This document shows, piece after piece, positions 1-11,332 of a DNA stretch of 64,000 nt (the first letter of the stretch is position 1; each line of letters starts with the position of its first letter). The position numbers were made by a program, and so were the translations under genes. The stretch is taken from NCBI GenBank assembly GCA_025201375.1, contig JAIWZP010000027.1, positions 62,001 to 126,000 on the forward strand, read 5' to 3'. The notes under the pieces were generated by a model. The model worked only from the letters and a program-made list of their open reading frames with translations, had not been told where the DNA came from and did no database searches. This stretch comes from Gongronella butleri (taxonomy: Eukaryota > Mucoromycota > Mucoromycetes > Mucorales > Cunninghamellaceae).

Positions 1-307
1 TGACGCCATCGAAAAGTGTCTATGTTCTGGATGGGGCTTGTTTGGCCTCCGCATGACTATTTAAAAAGTGTCTCGCAGCCCAGCTCATGAAAAATGCATT
101 GGATGAGTCTTTTTTTTTCTTTTTTAATGGCACAATGTGAGATGGATAAAGGGGAGGGGGGAAACTAGATGTGTGAAGGAGACAGGGGGAGTGGAAATAA
201 ACTAAAAACACAAATCATTCTTCAAAGGATGAAAATGAAACTAGGTGGAGGAGAGGGATGCAATGAAATCTTTAAAAAACTGGGGGAGGGGGGAGAGGAA
301 AGGCGAG
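1..307. other. 3' flank of the REG1-like gene, no gene seen
   Basis: This stretch lies downstream of the minus-strand REG1-like gene and is purine-rich on the plus strand. It contains an A/T homopolymer near 111-125. I see no coding sequence with family similarity. It is probably the 3' UTR and terminator region of the gene that ends at 308. Confidence 0.5.
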
Positions 308-2497
308 TTATGATTTCCACAGGTACGATGATGCCCATTGGCTAATATGGCTGAGAAATGTGGATTGTTGCTGTTGTTGTTGATGTTGGTCATGGTGCTC
401 TTGTGAATTGTGGGGGTGTTGTTGTGCCTGATTGGACAAGGAGGGGGTGGAGGAGGACGAGGAGGCTGTTGCAGCACTAGGTGTTTGTGCCGATGAGGTG
501 GAGGAGGTGGACGGGGAGGAAGTATGAGCGGCGGGAGCGTCAATGGTGGATGGTTCGCTGATGGGGCGTGATTTTCCAACGGCGACGCGTGATGGCGGGG
601 AAAAGGCGACAGATGGTGCTGGTGTGGGTTTTTGTTGGATGGGCTGGGCTGGGACGGTGGCATAGGTGGGCTCAACCAGTGTGGACATGGGCTGGTGGGC
701 GTCTTCCATAGGGTCCATTTCCCAGTCTGTGTCGCCCATGGCCTCACTTTCCGATTCGGACGGCGGCGCATGATACGTGACCGAGTGCTGGCCCTCCCAT
801 TCAATCGCATGCTCATTGTCGTCATCGTCAACATCATCATTTTCTTCGTCGTTGTCGTCGTTGCTGTCCTGAGGATGGCTGCGTGGTGGGTGGAAGCGGT
901 ATTCGGGCAGATGGACCGATGCGGCATCATCATCCGCACCATTGTCGTCCCAGCAAGAAGTTGTGCGCGGCGATGACGAAGCGGATGCCAGCGAATGGTC
1001 GGAATACGAGCTGCTCTTGAGGACAGTGGGCTCAAGACGCTTGATGGACCGTGGTGGCTGGTGCGAATAAAAGGTAATTGCCTGATCGTCGTCGTCTTCA
1101 TCCTCGTCATCGTCATCCAATGTGTCTCTGGAAGGAGGAGGTGCTTGATGTTGATGTTGATGTTGGTGGTGATGGTGGTCATGACGATCATGATGGGGAT
1201 GCGAAGGAGAGTGCGAATGGTGGTTTTGGTGATCTTGGGGATAGTGATGTTGATGTTGATGGTCTGGTTGGTCCAATTGATGTGTACGCGAGGTGTTTCG
1301 TTCGAATTCGTCGTTTTCGTCGTTTTTCGGTGGTTGTTGGACGTGGCGCGGGTGGGCAGAGGCGCGCAGGGTATGATGTCGCCGTCTTTGCATTAGGTCA
1401 TCGTCGTCGTCGCCGTCATTGTCGGACACGACCATGTATTGCTCGACCTGCTGGTTGAAGCGAAGGCGCGGCTGGCGGTGTGTGGCCACGACGGCTGGGG
1501 AAAAGGCGCGGACCTGGCGATTGACCTCGGAAAGCGACAATTGCGCGGCGGCGGCCGAGTGATGATGCTCCTGGAGATCGCCGACTTGGAAATCCGAGGC
1601 AGAGCGCCTCAGAATATCCGACATGGTCACCTTTTTGAGGGCCGACTTTAGCGGCCGCTTATCATTATTGTTGCTGATGCTGTTGCCGCTGTTGCCACTG
1701 CTGATGCTTGCACCACTGCTTGGAGCTGCCACGGCCAATGTCACGTCCTCGGCCATTTGCACCTTGGCAACACGCACTGGCTTGGCAGGAGGAGGCGAAG
1801 GCGATGACGACGAGGTCGGCAAAGGAGGTGAAGCCGGTGCTTCAACGTCGTTTTTGGACGCGAATTCCTCCGTGGCGCCGATTGGGAAGCGATCGGCATC
1901 CACAGGCCCCTTTTTCGTGGGACGCGTGTCACTCTTGACAAGGTCCGGTGTCACCAGGTGCCCCGTGACCTTTTCCATGCGCTGCTGCTGCTGCTGTTGG
2001 TGAGGCGTCGCTTGGATCAGGCCAAATTTGTCGTGTGCACTCGATGTCTTGTGTCCATATCGATCTTCCTCTTCGTCCTCATCAATCACCGTGTGCAATG
2101 GCCCGTATAGCCACGTCACGTCGCTGTCTTTGAGCCTATGAAAAGGAAAAAAAAGAAAAAAAAAAGAAAAAGAGGCGCGTGCAACCGCAATTGAGTCTCT
2201 TTTAGGGTCGCAATCTCTCCCTTTTTTTTTTTCCTCTCTCTCTTGTGCTTACCAATTGAGTGTTTCTGGGCTCACGGTCTTTAAGTTGTTGCGCTGCTTT
2301 GCCCAAGTGCGCCACGATGCATTTTCAAGACGCAGACCATTGACAATGCCCTTTTTTTGCTTGGTCATTTCACGCCACGAGGCGGCCAAGTCCATTTCAT
2401 CAAACTTGTAGGACAAGTAGTCAACACAGACCTCTGGCGACCGCACGTTGGTCTTTTTCTGCGACTCGCTATCATCGCCGGCGGTTTGTTTCTTCAT
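308..2497 (-). CDS. REG1: REG1/HEX2-like protein phosphatase 1 regulatory subunit (DUF1752)
   Basis: The model is complement(join(308..2135,2253..2497)), 690 aa, with one GT-AG intron. The split codon restores a Trp inside a conserved NWLKDSDVTWLYGPL block. Residues about 25-75 carry the DUF1752/AreA GATA-like signature (SWREM, then LENASWRTWAK). Further on are RPLKSALKK (about 240), RLRFNQQVEQ (about 305) followed by an acidic run, and SIKRLEPTVLKSSS (about 445). In yeast Reg1 the RHIHF..VEQ segment docks the phosphatase Glc7, and the complex opposes Snf1 in glucose repression. The same job here is an inference from motif order. The rest is low-complexity: His- and Gln-rich, acidic and Ser/Thr-rich. 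The ATG at 2497 is the first in frame. The gene is divergent from ETR1 with about 555 bp between the starts. Confidence 0.85.
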
Positions 2498-3052
2498 AAC
2501 AGGGGGGAGGAGGAGGGAAAAGGGGGCGCGAAAGAGAGAAAAAGAGAAGGCTCACCACTATCTAGAGGCTTGATTCAAAAGGCAAAAAGGCAAAAAGAAA
2601 AAAAAAAAAAGTGGGTGTGTCGGGAAAAGACGAAAGAGAAAGGAAAAAAAAAAAAAGCTGCTGACCGAGGCGAAGCCAAGATATCATTTCTTGAGAGTCC
2701 GCCGAAATCTTGCCCTTCGCGCAATGATGATATGGTGCCTCTTTTTTTTTTTTTAGTATGACTTGGAATTTACAGGATCATGGATCGTGTGTGGCAAAGC
2801 AATCCGGGCTTGGATGGTTCCACTTTTTAAAAAAAAAAAAAAAAAAAAAGTGCATGGGAAGCAAGTACGACGGGGCCACGCGATCACACAATGGGGGACT
2901 GATTGCGGCAAAAGGAGGAAAAAAAAAAAGAGATCTCGATTACAATTTGGGCAAGGCGCCAAAACAAAAGAAAAAGGCATGGCAAATTGAATATCCGACG
3001 CACTTGACAACCTCTTTCTCTTCCGTTCGCGTCCTTCATTTTTTTTTATCTT
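2498..3052. promoter_or_regulatory. Divergent intergenic region between REG1-like and ETR1
   Basis: The two starts face away from each other across about 555 bp, so this region must hold both promoters. It contains several long A runs (near 2600, 2650, 2830 and 2920) and no clear TATA box. No open reading frame here resembles a known family. Confidence 0.45.
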
Positions 3053-4659
3053 ATGTTTTCTCGACTTTCATTCGTTTCACGCCATGCTGCACGCCGCGCG
3101 TACACGACCAACAATTTGCAAGTCGACGCGCTTGTCTATGGCAGCTACGGAAAGCCAGCCGACGTGCTAAAGTAAGCCGCAAACCCGGAAAAGAGAAGAA
3201 AACGGCATTTTTTGCTAAAAAGTGACCGTTTTATCACGCCAAGGTGGCATTCGTATCGATTGCCCGCACTGACGGCCGACACGGTGCACGTTAAATTCCT
3301 TGCATCGCCCATCAATCCTGCGGATGTGAATCAGGTGCAGGGCGCGTATCCGTTCAAGCCGCCGTTTCAACCACTAGGCGACGAGGACGGCACGCCGTAC
3401 GCAGTGGGTGGCAACGAGGGCGTGGCCGAGGTGATTGCGGTTGGCGACAATGTCAAGGGCATGACCGTCGGCGATCGTGTGCTGCCCAAGCCCGGATTTG
3501 GCACGTGGCGCACATATGCCTCTGGCGAATCCGCGGATTTCCAAGTCTTGTCCAAGCGCGACAATGTCTCTGTCATCCAGCTCGCGACGCTCGCCGTGAA
3601 TCCATGCACGGCCTATCGTATGCTCAAGGATTTCGTGCCATTGCAGCCAGGTAAAGAGAAAAAAAGGGAGAGAGAAAAGAAAAAAAGAAAAACGAGGCAA
3701 AACGATGGACTGAGCCCCCACACACACGAAAATAGGGGACTATGTGATTCAAAATGGGGCCAACAGTGCTGTGGGCCAATCCGTGATTCAACTTGCAAAG
3801 GCATGGGGCATCAACACGATCAATGTCGTGCGAAACAGGTAAAAATAAGGAGAAATGCAAAAAAAAAAAAAAGCGTCCCTTTTTTCTATCTGGCAGCCCG
3901 GCCATGTCGTGGCACAAGGATTGACAACACGGGCAACGGCGCAGAAAAAAAAAAAAAAAAAGTAAAGAACGAAAATCAGATGCGCGCTCACCACTCCCTT
4001 TTTTTTTTCTTAAAAAAACGACGAAATAGGCCAAACTTGGACGAGCTCAAGCACGATTTGGAGCAATTGGGCGCGACACACGTTGTGACGGACGACGTGC
4101 TTGGGTCGCACGACACCAAGACGCTGATCAAGCAGTGGGGCGCGCCCAAATTGGGTCTCAATTGCGTGGGTGGCAAAGCCGCCACGGAAATGGCTCGCCA
4201 TTTGCGGTAAGCTCGCTCCCCTCCCCCTCTTTTGATGATCCCTCGGCCCCCTCTTTTTTTTCTTGATCCAAAGAATATAGGGAGGGAGGGTCGTCGTCAA
4301 CATGCATTGACGAGAAGGAGGGAAAAGGCTGATGCGATGTGAATTTATTTTACGCTAGTGCCAATGGGCAATACGTGACGTATGGCGCCATGGCGCGTGC
4401 ACCACTCGCACTGCCAGCATCGCTGCTTATTTTCAAGAATTTGGCATTCCACGGGTTCTGGATGACACGGTGGACCGACACGCATGACGTGCAGGCACGC
4501 ACTGCCATGTTTGATGACCTCTTGGACCTGATGGATCAAGGCAAGCTGCAAGAAGTCAAGTGGTCACGCGTCGGATGGGATCCGCGCGACGTCGTGGCGG
4601 CAGTGGATCAAGGCATCCAAGGGTTTGGCACTGGAAAGCAGGTCATTGTATTCGAATAG
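3053..4659 (+). CDS. ETR1: Mitochondrial trans-2-enoyl-CoA/ACP reductase (MECR/Etr1)
   Basis: The model is join(3053..3171,3244..3650,3736..3838,4030..4206,4359..4659), 368 aa, five exons with all phases continuous. The N-terminus is Arg/Ser-rich ([19 protein letters not shown]), a typical mitochondrial presequence. Next comes the medium-chain dehydrogenase fold: [13 protein letters not shown], the GGNEGV nucleotide-domain approach, [19 protein letters not shown] (dinucleotide-binding loop), LNCVGGKA, and a C-terminal FWMTRW motif typical of Etr1/MECR. The family reduces trans-2-enoyl-ACP with NADPH in the last step of mitochondrial fatty acid synthesis (type II), which supplies lipoate. The H protein at 51831 is a lipoylated product of that route. 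Intron 3 (191 nt) is long for this window and holds several A runs. Confidence 0.92.
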
Positions 4660-5666
4660 AAAGCGAGTAAAAAAAAAAAAGGGTCATCAGCACCCGCTTA
4701 TTTTTTTTTTTTTTACGCTTTGCCTTCCCCCCTTTTTTTTTTTGGATGATTCATCGCGCGCCTCCTTTTTTTTTTTTTTTTTTGGTGAGCTTGCTCAACC
4801 TTTGTGCATGTGGCCAATACAACAGGCCCAATCCCCCCCCTTCCTTCCATCTCCATCCACCTCCTCGTCTCACTCTTTTAACCCCCTTTTGCCCCCCTCG
4901 CCTCCCTGTAGTTTCATGTTTTACCGATAAAAAAGAGAAAAATAGACCTGTTGACACTCTCATTGACAAGCGAGCTATGGTCCAAGATGGTCCATTGGCA
5001 TTTAAACCGAGCAAATCCCTCTCCCCCCTTTTCTCTAGTGCATGCACGCACGCGCTTCCATTTTTTTTTAAAAAAAAAAAAAAGAAGAGAGATGCACAGC
5101 AACGCGATCTGGGCTGGGCCAGGGGTACGAAAAAGAAATTTATGCATCCAGCAAACCCAATTGGCCTTGTAAAAAGAGGAAGGCAATGAGAATCACGCCT
5201 GGGCTGATCCCACTTTTTTCTCATGCATAGTCGCGCTCTATGCATGTCATGGATGCGCTTTTTGCTGCACTGTGCATCTCTCCAATGGGTTATAAATAAC
5301 CCTAGAGTCCATCTTCATCGCTCTGTTGCCCTTTTTTTTTTCTCTCTTTTTTTTTAATTTCTCTCTTTTGCTTTTTTTTAATTGCATTCATCCCCCTCCC
5401 CCCCCCCACCGTCCACCCCAAAGCAACGCCTTTGACAAAGAAAAGAAAGCAAAAAGAACATCCTGCTCTGCTCGTTCTTTTTATTTTCCTCTTAATCTAA
5501 TCGTTTTGCCCATCTCCATTCCTTTCCTTTCTTTTTCTTTTGTCTTTGCTGGCACTCATCCTCCAAGCAATCACCACGAACCCCTGCCAGTCCCTTTTTT
5601 TTTTTTTTTTTTACCTTTTGCCATTCAAGCTCCCATTCGCTCTTTTTATTTCATATTTTGCCAATT
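4660..5666 (+). promoter_or_regulatory. Intergenic region with TATA box and pyrimidine-rich leader
   Basis: This gene-free kilobase holds several T and A runs. A good TATA box, TATAAATA at 5291-5298, is followed by a strongly C/T-rich stretch (about 5320-5660) leading to the ATG at 5667. The same TATA plus pyrimidine-leader layout recurs elsewhere in the window. The ORFs in the other frames are low-complexity. Confidence 0.55.
5291..5298 (+). promoter_or_regulatory. TATA box upstream of the four-CxxC gene
   Basis: TATAAATA sits about 370 nt before the ATG and immediately upstream of a pyrimidine-rich leader, suggesting transcription starts near 5320-5340. Confidence 0.5.
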
Positions 5667-6062
5667 ATGAATTATTTTCCCTCGCCACCCTCATCGCCGA
5701 CGCCGTCCGCTGCGGATGAAGACAAGGTGATTTGCGGCGCGTGTGATAAGCGCCTGGGCAACGACTGGTTTTGTTCGGATTGCCACCAGAAATGCGAATT
5801 TTGCAACCGATTCCTGACGGGCGAGCCATGCTCGCGCTGCTGGACCTATGACGCCTATCGCGAGACCTATGTGCGCAAGCCAGCGGCTTCCGCAGTGCCG
5901 CGGCATCATCATCACGCCGTGCACAGCACCGCGCCAGACACCGCACGCGCTTTTTACGCGCCAAATCATTACTATGTCGCTCCACCGTCCCCACCGCTCA
6001 CCACCATGACACACCCATACTATGACGCGTCTTTTTTTTATTATTCCCAGTTGCATCATTAA
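5667..6062 (+). CDS. Small protein with four CxxC knuckles, unknown function
   Basis: The single-exon frame of 131 aa starts at the first ATG after a TATA box and CT-rich leader. Residues about 20-60 contain four CxxC pairs in close succession (CGAC, CSDC, CEFC, CSRC), separated by short loops, the usual layout of two zinc-binding ribbons or knuckles. An Arg/Tyr segment (YDAYRETYVRK) follows, then a His-, Pro- and Tyr-rich tail. There is no signal peptide or membrane segment. Comparable small fungal zinc-ribbon proteins exist, but I cannot name the family. Zinc binding is inferred from the cysteine spacing. Codon use and the promoter context support a real gene. Confidence 0.65.
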   Translation: MNYFPSPPSSPTPSAADEDKVICGACDKRLGNDWFCSDCHQKCEFCNRFLTGEPCSRCWTYDAYRETYVRKPAASAVPRHHHHAVHSTAPDTARAFYAPNHYYVAPPSPPLTTMTHPYYDASFFYYSQLHH

Positions 6063-7296
6063 TCCCATCATGTATATAAACATCGCCACGCCCTTCCATT
6101 CCCCTTTTCTTTTTCTTTTTTTTCACCCTCTCCTCCTTTCCCCCCCCCCCCGCTTTCATGTTTTTTTTTGTTTTGGCCACCTGCAAACCTCCCTGTCTCC
6201 CTCCCCCCTCCACCTCTCGCTTGGTCTGTTTCTGCCTTGCAAGGGGTGAGGGCATTGCTCGCTTTTCCCCCCCCCCTTTGTTTCTCATGACTCTTTTTCC
6301 CTTCTGTTCTCACTCGTCTCTCAGTCATCCCCCCCTTGATTCCTCCCTTCATTGCTATCCTACTTTTTTCACGCTAATGGCCCATCTTTCGCCCCTTTTT
6401 TTAGTCGCATCCATCGTCCTTTTTTACGTGTCTTTCTTTCCTTTCCAACTCTCTTTCTAATAAATCATGAAAAACATCAATGTGGCGACCCCGAAGCGAC
6501 GCGTCGCATTTTTGCGCGTCGGATGCGAGCGAGCCCAGAGAAAATCCAGAATGGCCGATTCTCTTTGCCAATTGGGCGTTGCTGCAAGGCACGGTCTCCT
6601 TTTTTTTTCAAAAGCTCATTGGCACGCGTTTGGTCCAAAGAGGGCCCGCCTGCATCTATTGAATGAATTGCAGCGACGAAGCATGACGAAAGAAAAAAAA
6701 AAAGAGGGCCGCGAGATGCGCAGTGCCGATCATGCATCAACCCATTGCTGTGTTTCCTTTTTTTGACTGGACTAGAAGTGTATGTCTCCTTTTTTTTTTT
6801 TTTTTTTGGTCTGGTCTGTCGAGCCCAATTGGCCGGGTTGCGCAACATGCCAGTGCCTCCCTGAAAAAGTGTCAACGTACATGAAGAATGCGGTGCCGGC
6901 AGGAAATACAGAGAGGAAAGCACGAGATTTTCTTTTTCATGATCAGATTTTAATTTTCCAAAAGAGTATTTACGGCAAGATGATACAGACAAAACGGGTT
7001 ATAAATATAAGACGAGGAGCGGGGGGCGAGAGGGGGGGGGAGAGAAGGCGTGTGGAGAAGGGGGGGAGGACAGAAAAGAGAGACAAATGAGAAAGAGAAA
7101 AAAAAATAATATATGAGACCATCGGGGGCTTGCTTGTGGTGAGGAGCGAGAGCGAGAGCAAGACCATCGAAAAGGAAAAAAAAAAAAAGTGTGTGTGTGC
7201 GCGCAATTGGGCGGGTGGCGGAGGGGGGGAAAGGGGGGGTTTAAAGACCAAAAATAAAAATAAAAGCAAAAGATTGTGTGGGATTCAAATCTGGCC
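6063..7296. other. Intergenic region with TATA-like site and C/T-rich tract
   Basis: Just after the preceding stop there is a TATATAAA (6073-6080) followed by another pyrimidine-rich tract (about 6085-6460) and an ATG at 6467. The frame from that ATG (99 aa) is compositionally random and matches no family I know, so I do not call it. The right part (6990-7265) is A/G-rich with runs of G and A, and probably holds the 3' UTR of the minus-strand WD40 gene. Confidence 0.45.
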
Positions 7297-10127
7297 TCAG
7301 ATGGACCAGAGCATTAGGTTCTTGTCTTTGCTATGGCTGGCTGAGGCGAGGATTGTCTGTCCATTCCATTGGGTTGATGCGAGCGCGGCGACCATGCCTG
7401 ACTGCTGTGCGACGCGCTTTGGCTGCGTGCCTGGTGAAGAACAAGCCCACAAATAGATGGCTTCATAGCCGCCAAAGACGACGCGCTGTTGTTGCGTGTC
7501 TGCGAGGACAAAAGCGGAGGCGGCGATCTTGTCCGAGGCCGTGTATACGCTCACGACCTTCCACTGGCTGGTATCATACACTTGCACGGTCGTCTCGGAC
7601 GACGCGACCAGGTACTGGCCCGACGGCGCCCAATCCAGGCTGCTGATGTTCTTTGCATTGCCGTGCTCGGCGTGGTCGATGATCCGGATCGCGCTGGTAT
7701 CAGAGGTCGACGTGTTGCTCGTCGCCACATCCATGTCAATCACAAACAATTGATTGCCCGCTGCGCACGCGAGCACGTGCCCTTGCCGCGGGTGGCACCG
7801 TAATGGATTTGCACTAAAGATGGATTTGGACGTCGCCTATAAAAAAATTGGGGCGCGTCAGCTCAATTTTTAAGCGCCATCTCATTTTTTTTTCCTTTTC
7901 TTTTTTTTTTCTCTTTTTTTTTTTATTGTACGCGCCCATTCCCCTCCTCGTCTCTCTCTTCCTTACGAGTTTGATGGTCTTTTCGCACTTGTTGGCGGAG
8001 ACGTGCCAGCTGTTCAATTCGCCTTCTGCGTCGAGCGAGTAGATGGTATCTGGGCGGTCAAAGGCAAAGTCAATGGCCGTGACCTGGGCTTTGCAGTCGA
8101 ATTTGGCGATGGGGGCGATTTTCTGCTGTGGTGGTGCGGCGGTATCGTCTTTTGCAAGGGCCTGTGCGAGGTTCCAGACGCGCAGCGACTTATCGTAAGA
8201 GCATGTGACGAGCCAGTAGCGCTGATCAGGGCTCCATCGAGCACATGTGATTTGACCGGTGTGTCCCTCGAGGGAACAATGCAAGCGTTTCTCCTGGACA
8301 TTCCAAATCAAGACCTTTTTGTCATGGCCCGCACTAGCGACCCATTGGCCGTCTGGTGAGAAAGCGACGGTGCTGACTTTGGAGCTGTGGCCGTTCAATT
8401 CGGCAAAGGGCTGCAAGCCGCCATTGTCGACATGCATGGAAGAGGAAGCCTCGGGGAATCCACCGCCCATGCTTGCCAAAAAGCCGCCACCAAACATTTC
8501 GTTGCCATCGCCGGCCATGAGCAAGCCTGGATCGCCATTGTCATCGCCTGACGTGAACATTTCGCCGAAATCGCCGCCGTCACTCATCATGAATCGCTCC
8601 AAATCAAAAGAAACCATGGAATTGTTGACATTGTTGTTGTTCATCATGGATGGATCGCCTTGCGGTTGTTGTTGCGGTTGTTGCGCGAGTTGTTGCTGTT
8701 GTTGCTGTTGCTGTTGCTGTTGTTGCTGCTGGTTATGTTGTTGGGCGGCAGCAGCAGCAGCAGCAGCAGCGGCGGCAGATTCGGCCATGGCGGCGGGCGA
8801 TGCAACATCATTTTGATTCCAAGAGCGATTGGTGGATGCCGGTGTCATTGGCTGTTGCTGTTGAGGTGTTTGGGGCAATGGTTGGCTATTTTGTTGTGGT
8901 GTGGGTGGTTGTTTCGCACGGCCTTGAGGCGATTGGCTTGCTTGGCCACCTGGCCCTTCCTGTTGACTGAATGGTGATGGATTCATGCGTTGCTGTTGCT
9001 GTTGCTGTTGCATGGACATGACTGGCGACGCCTGCGCGGATCCGGGCATGTTTTGAGGGGTTTGAGGCGCGTTCATGACACGTGGCGACGCCATTTGTGG
9101 CGATTGCTGCGCCATGGGCGTGTCTGCCTCGGTGCGCTGCCGTTTACTGGGCGGTGTGTTGGCATTGGCCGCTTGTTGTTGCGGCGTCGGCGGTTGTTGC
9201 TGCATTTGCTGTTGTTGTTGTTGTGCTGCAAGCTGCCGTTGCTGGTCATTCTGCTGCTGCTGCATGATGTGCTGCATTTGCTGCTGCTTGTACATGTTGA
9301 GCTGTCTATTCTTCTCCGCAGGATCCGTCACCATCTGCACAGACGGGTTCGGCGAAGCCATGCTCATGTTTTGCGCATTCATCTGCCCGCCCTGCAGTTG
9401 CGCCTGCTGCTGTGCTTGTTGTTGCGCCTGCTGCTGCATCACACGACGCGTAAATAACAACCTCTGCGCTTGTTGTGCCTGTTGCTGTTGCTGCTGAAGC
9501 CACTAAAAAAAAAAAGAGTCAGAAATGGCCAAAAAAAAAAAATTGGCCATTTTTTTCATTTTTTTTTTAATTCTTACCAGCTGCTGCTGTTGTGGAGACA
9601 TGCTGGCCATGGGTCCATTTTTGAGCATCTGTTGTTGGACCATCGCGTTCACTAATGGAAAAAAAAAAAAAAAAAAAGGAATTGAGCACCATGTGCGCGT
9701 GCAATTGGCCAAAAAAAAAAGGTCTTACTGTCGCCTCCATAGGCCATCATGTTGGGATTTTGCATATTCATAGGCATTGGTGGCCGATTAGCAGGCATTG
9801 AGCCAGGAGCGTGGTTGGCGGCCATGCGCGGCGTCGCACCAGCTAATAAAAAAAAAAGGATTGGGCGCGTTTATAAGACGAATTGTTTCATTCCCCGTTT
9901 GTTTTAACTTCTTTTTTTTTTTTTTACCTGGCTGGCTGCGTCCATCGACAGGGTTCATGTTGCCTGGGTGGCCTGGTTGGCCCTGCACCATGCCTGGCTG
10001 GCCCTGCGGCTGCGATGGATTGGGCTGACCGGGTTGTTGCTGGCCACCGGGTTGCATTTGGCCAGGTTGTTGTTGTTGACCCGGCTGCTGCTGCGGATGT
10101 TGCTGCTGGTTTGCCTGTTGCGGATGC

Positions 10128-10162
<35 letters not shown>

Positions 10163-11300
10163 TTGCGGATTGGTCATAGCCTGGCCAACAAGGGCGGCCT
10201 GCGGGTTGGCGCCTTGTTGAGAGGGTATCGGAGGCTGGCCCGCTTGCATCTGCTGCTGAGATGGATGGCCCGCTTGCTGCGCGTGCATCTGTTGCTGGTA
10301 AAATTGTTGCTGCGCAATGAATTGCTGTTGCATGAGCCGCGCTTGCATCGGATTGCCCATCATGTTTCTATTTTTTTGAAAAAAGAATCCATCATGAGCA
10401 TGGCATGCCTCTTTTTTCCATCATTTTCGCTTCTTTGCATTTTCGTTTTTTTTTTCGTTTTTTGCTTGTTTCGCGTTTTTTTCGCTATTTTCATTTTCCT
10501 TTGCGCATTTTCGTTCCGTTTTTTTTTCGCTTTGTTTTCGCGATTTTCGCGTTTTCCTCCCCCCTCCCAACCCCTGATTTTCTTACGGAGGTCGTGCCAT
10601 TGCTTGCGGGTTCATCATGCCTGATTTGCGGACTTGCATGTGCAGTGCCTTTTGCTCTTCGACAGACAAGGTGGAAGGGTCGCGTCCAGCCCAGCCGAGG
10701 GCGTTCATGGCATTGATGACGATGGCGGTCGGGATGCCCATGCGTTGGCCGGGCATGACCTGTTGCGGATTCATCATGATGCCCTGGGCGGTGACCATGG
10801 GCGAATTGGCCATGGCAGCCTCGGACGCGGGGTCGCCAGGGCGCACCTGTTGTGGTGAAAACGAGGGAGACGCGGTATTCATGACGGGTCGCTGCTGTTG
10901 CTGGCCTGGTTGCCCCGGTTGCCCTGGCTGCCCCGGCTGTGGCGGCTGCCCTGGCTGCTGCTGTGGTTGCTGCTGCTGCTGGGAGGCCTGCTGCTGCTGC
11001 TGTTGCATCTGCTGTGGGTGTTGCTGTGGCTGTGATGTGGGTGGGAGCGACGCAGGGATCGTCTGTGGCGTGTGCATAGCGGGATTGTTGTTGTTTGGCA
11101 ACGATGCCGTGCTCATGGCCGGCGATGGCCGATGATTTTGATTCATGTGCTGCTGAGGCGGCGTGGGCTGGCCCTGTTGCGATGGAACGCTTTGCATATG
11201 CAGCGCACCAGGCTGAGAATGCTGATCATGACCCAATTGAGGCGACGCCTGGTTCATGCGCACCTCTGAAGCTCGACGACCGTGTGGACCTTGCACCTGT

Positions 11301-11332
<32 letters not shown>

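Noticed and set aside
241..1191. 316-codon minus-strand frame rich in Pro, Thr and His
   Set aside because: It is another frame of the REG1-like exon, which has the conserved motifs in its own frame.
6467..6766. Possible second small gene after TATATAAA and a C/T tract
   Set aside because: The 99-aa frame has random composition, no recognisable domain and no homologue pattern I know, so it is mentioned only in the intergenic entry.
8650..9497. Several plus-strand Leu-, Cys- and Val-rich frames
   Set aside because: These are antisense readings of the CAG/CAA tracts in the LEUNIG-like gene.
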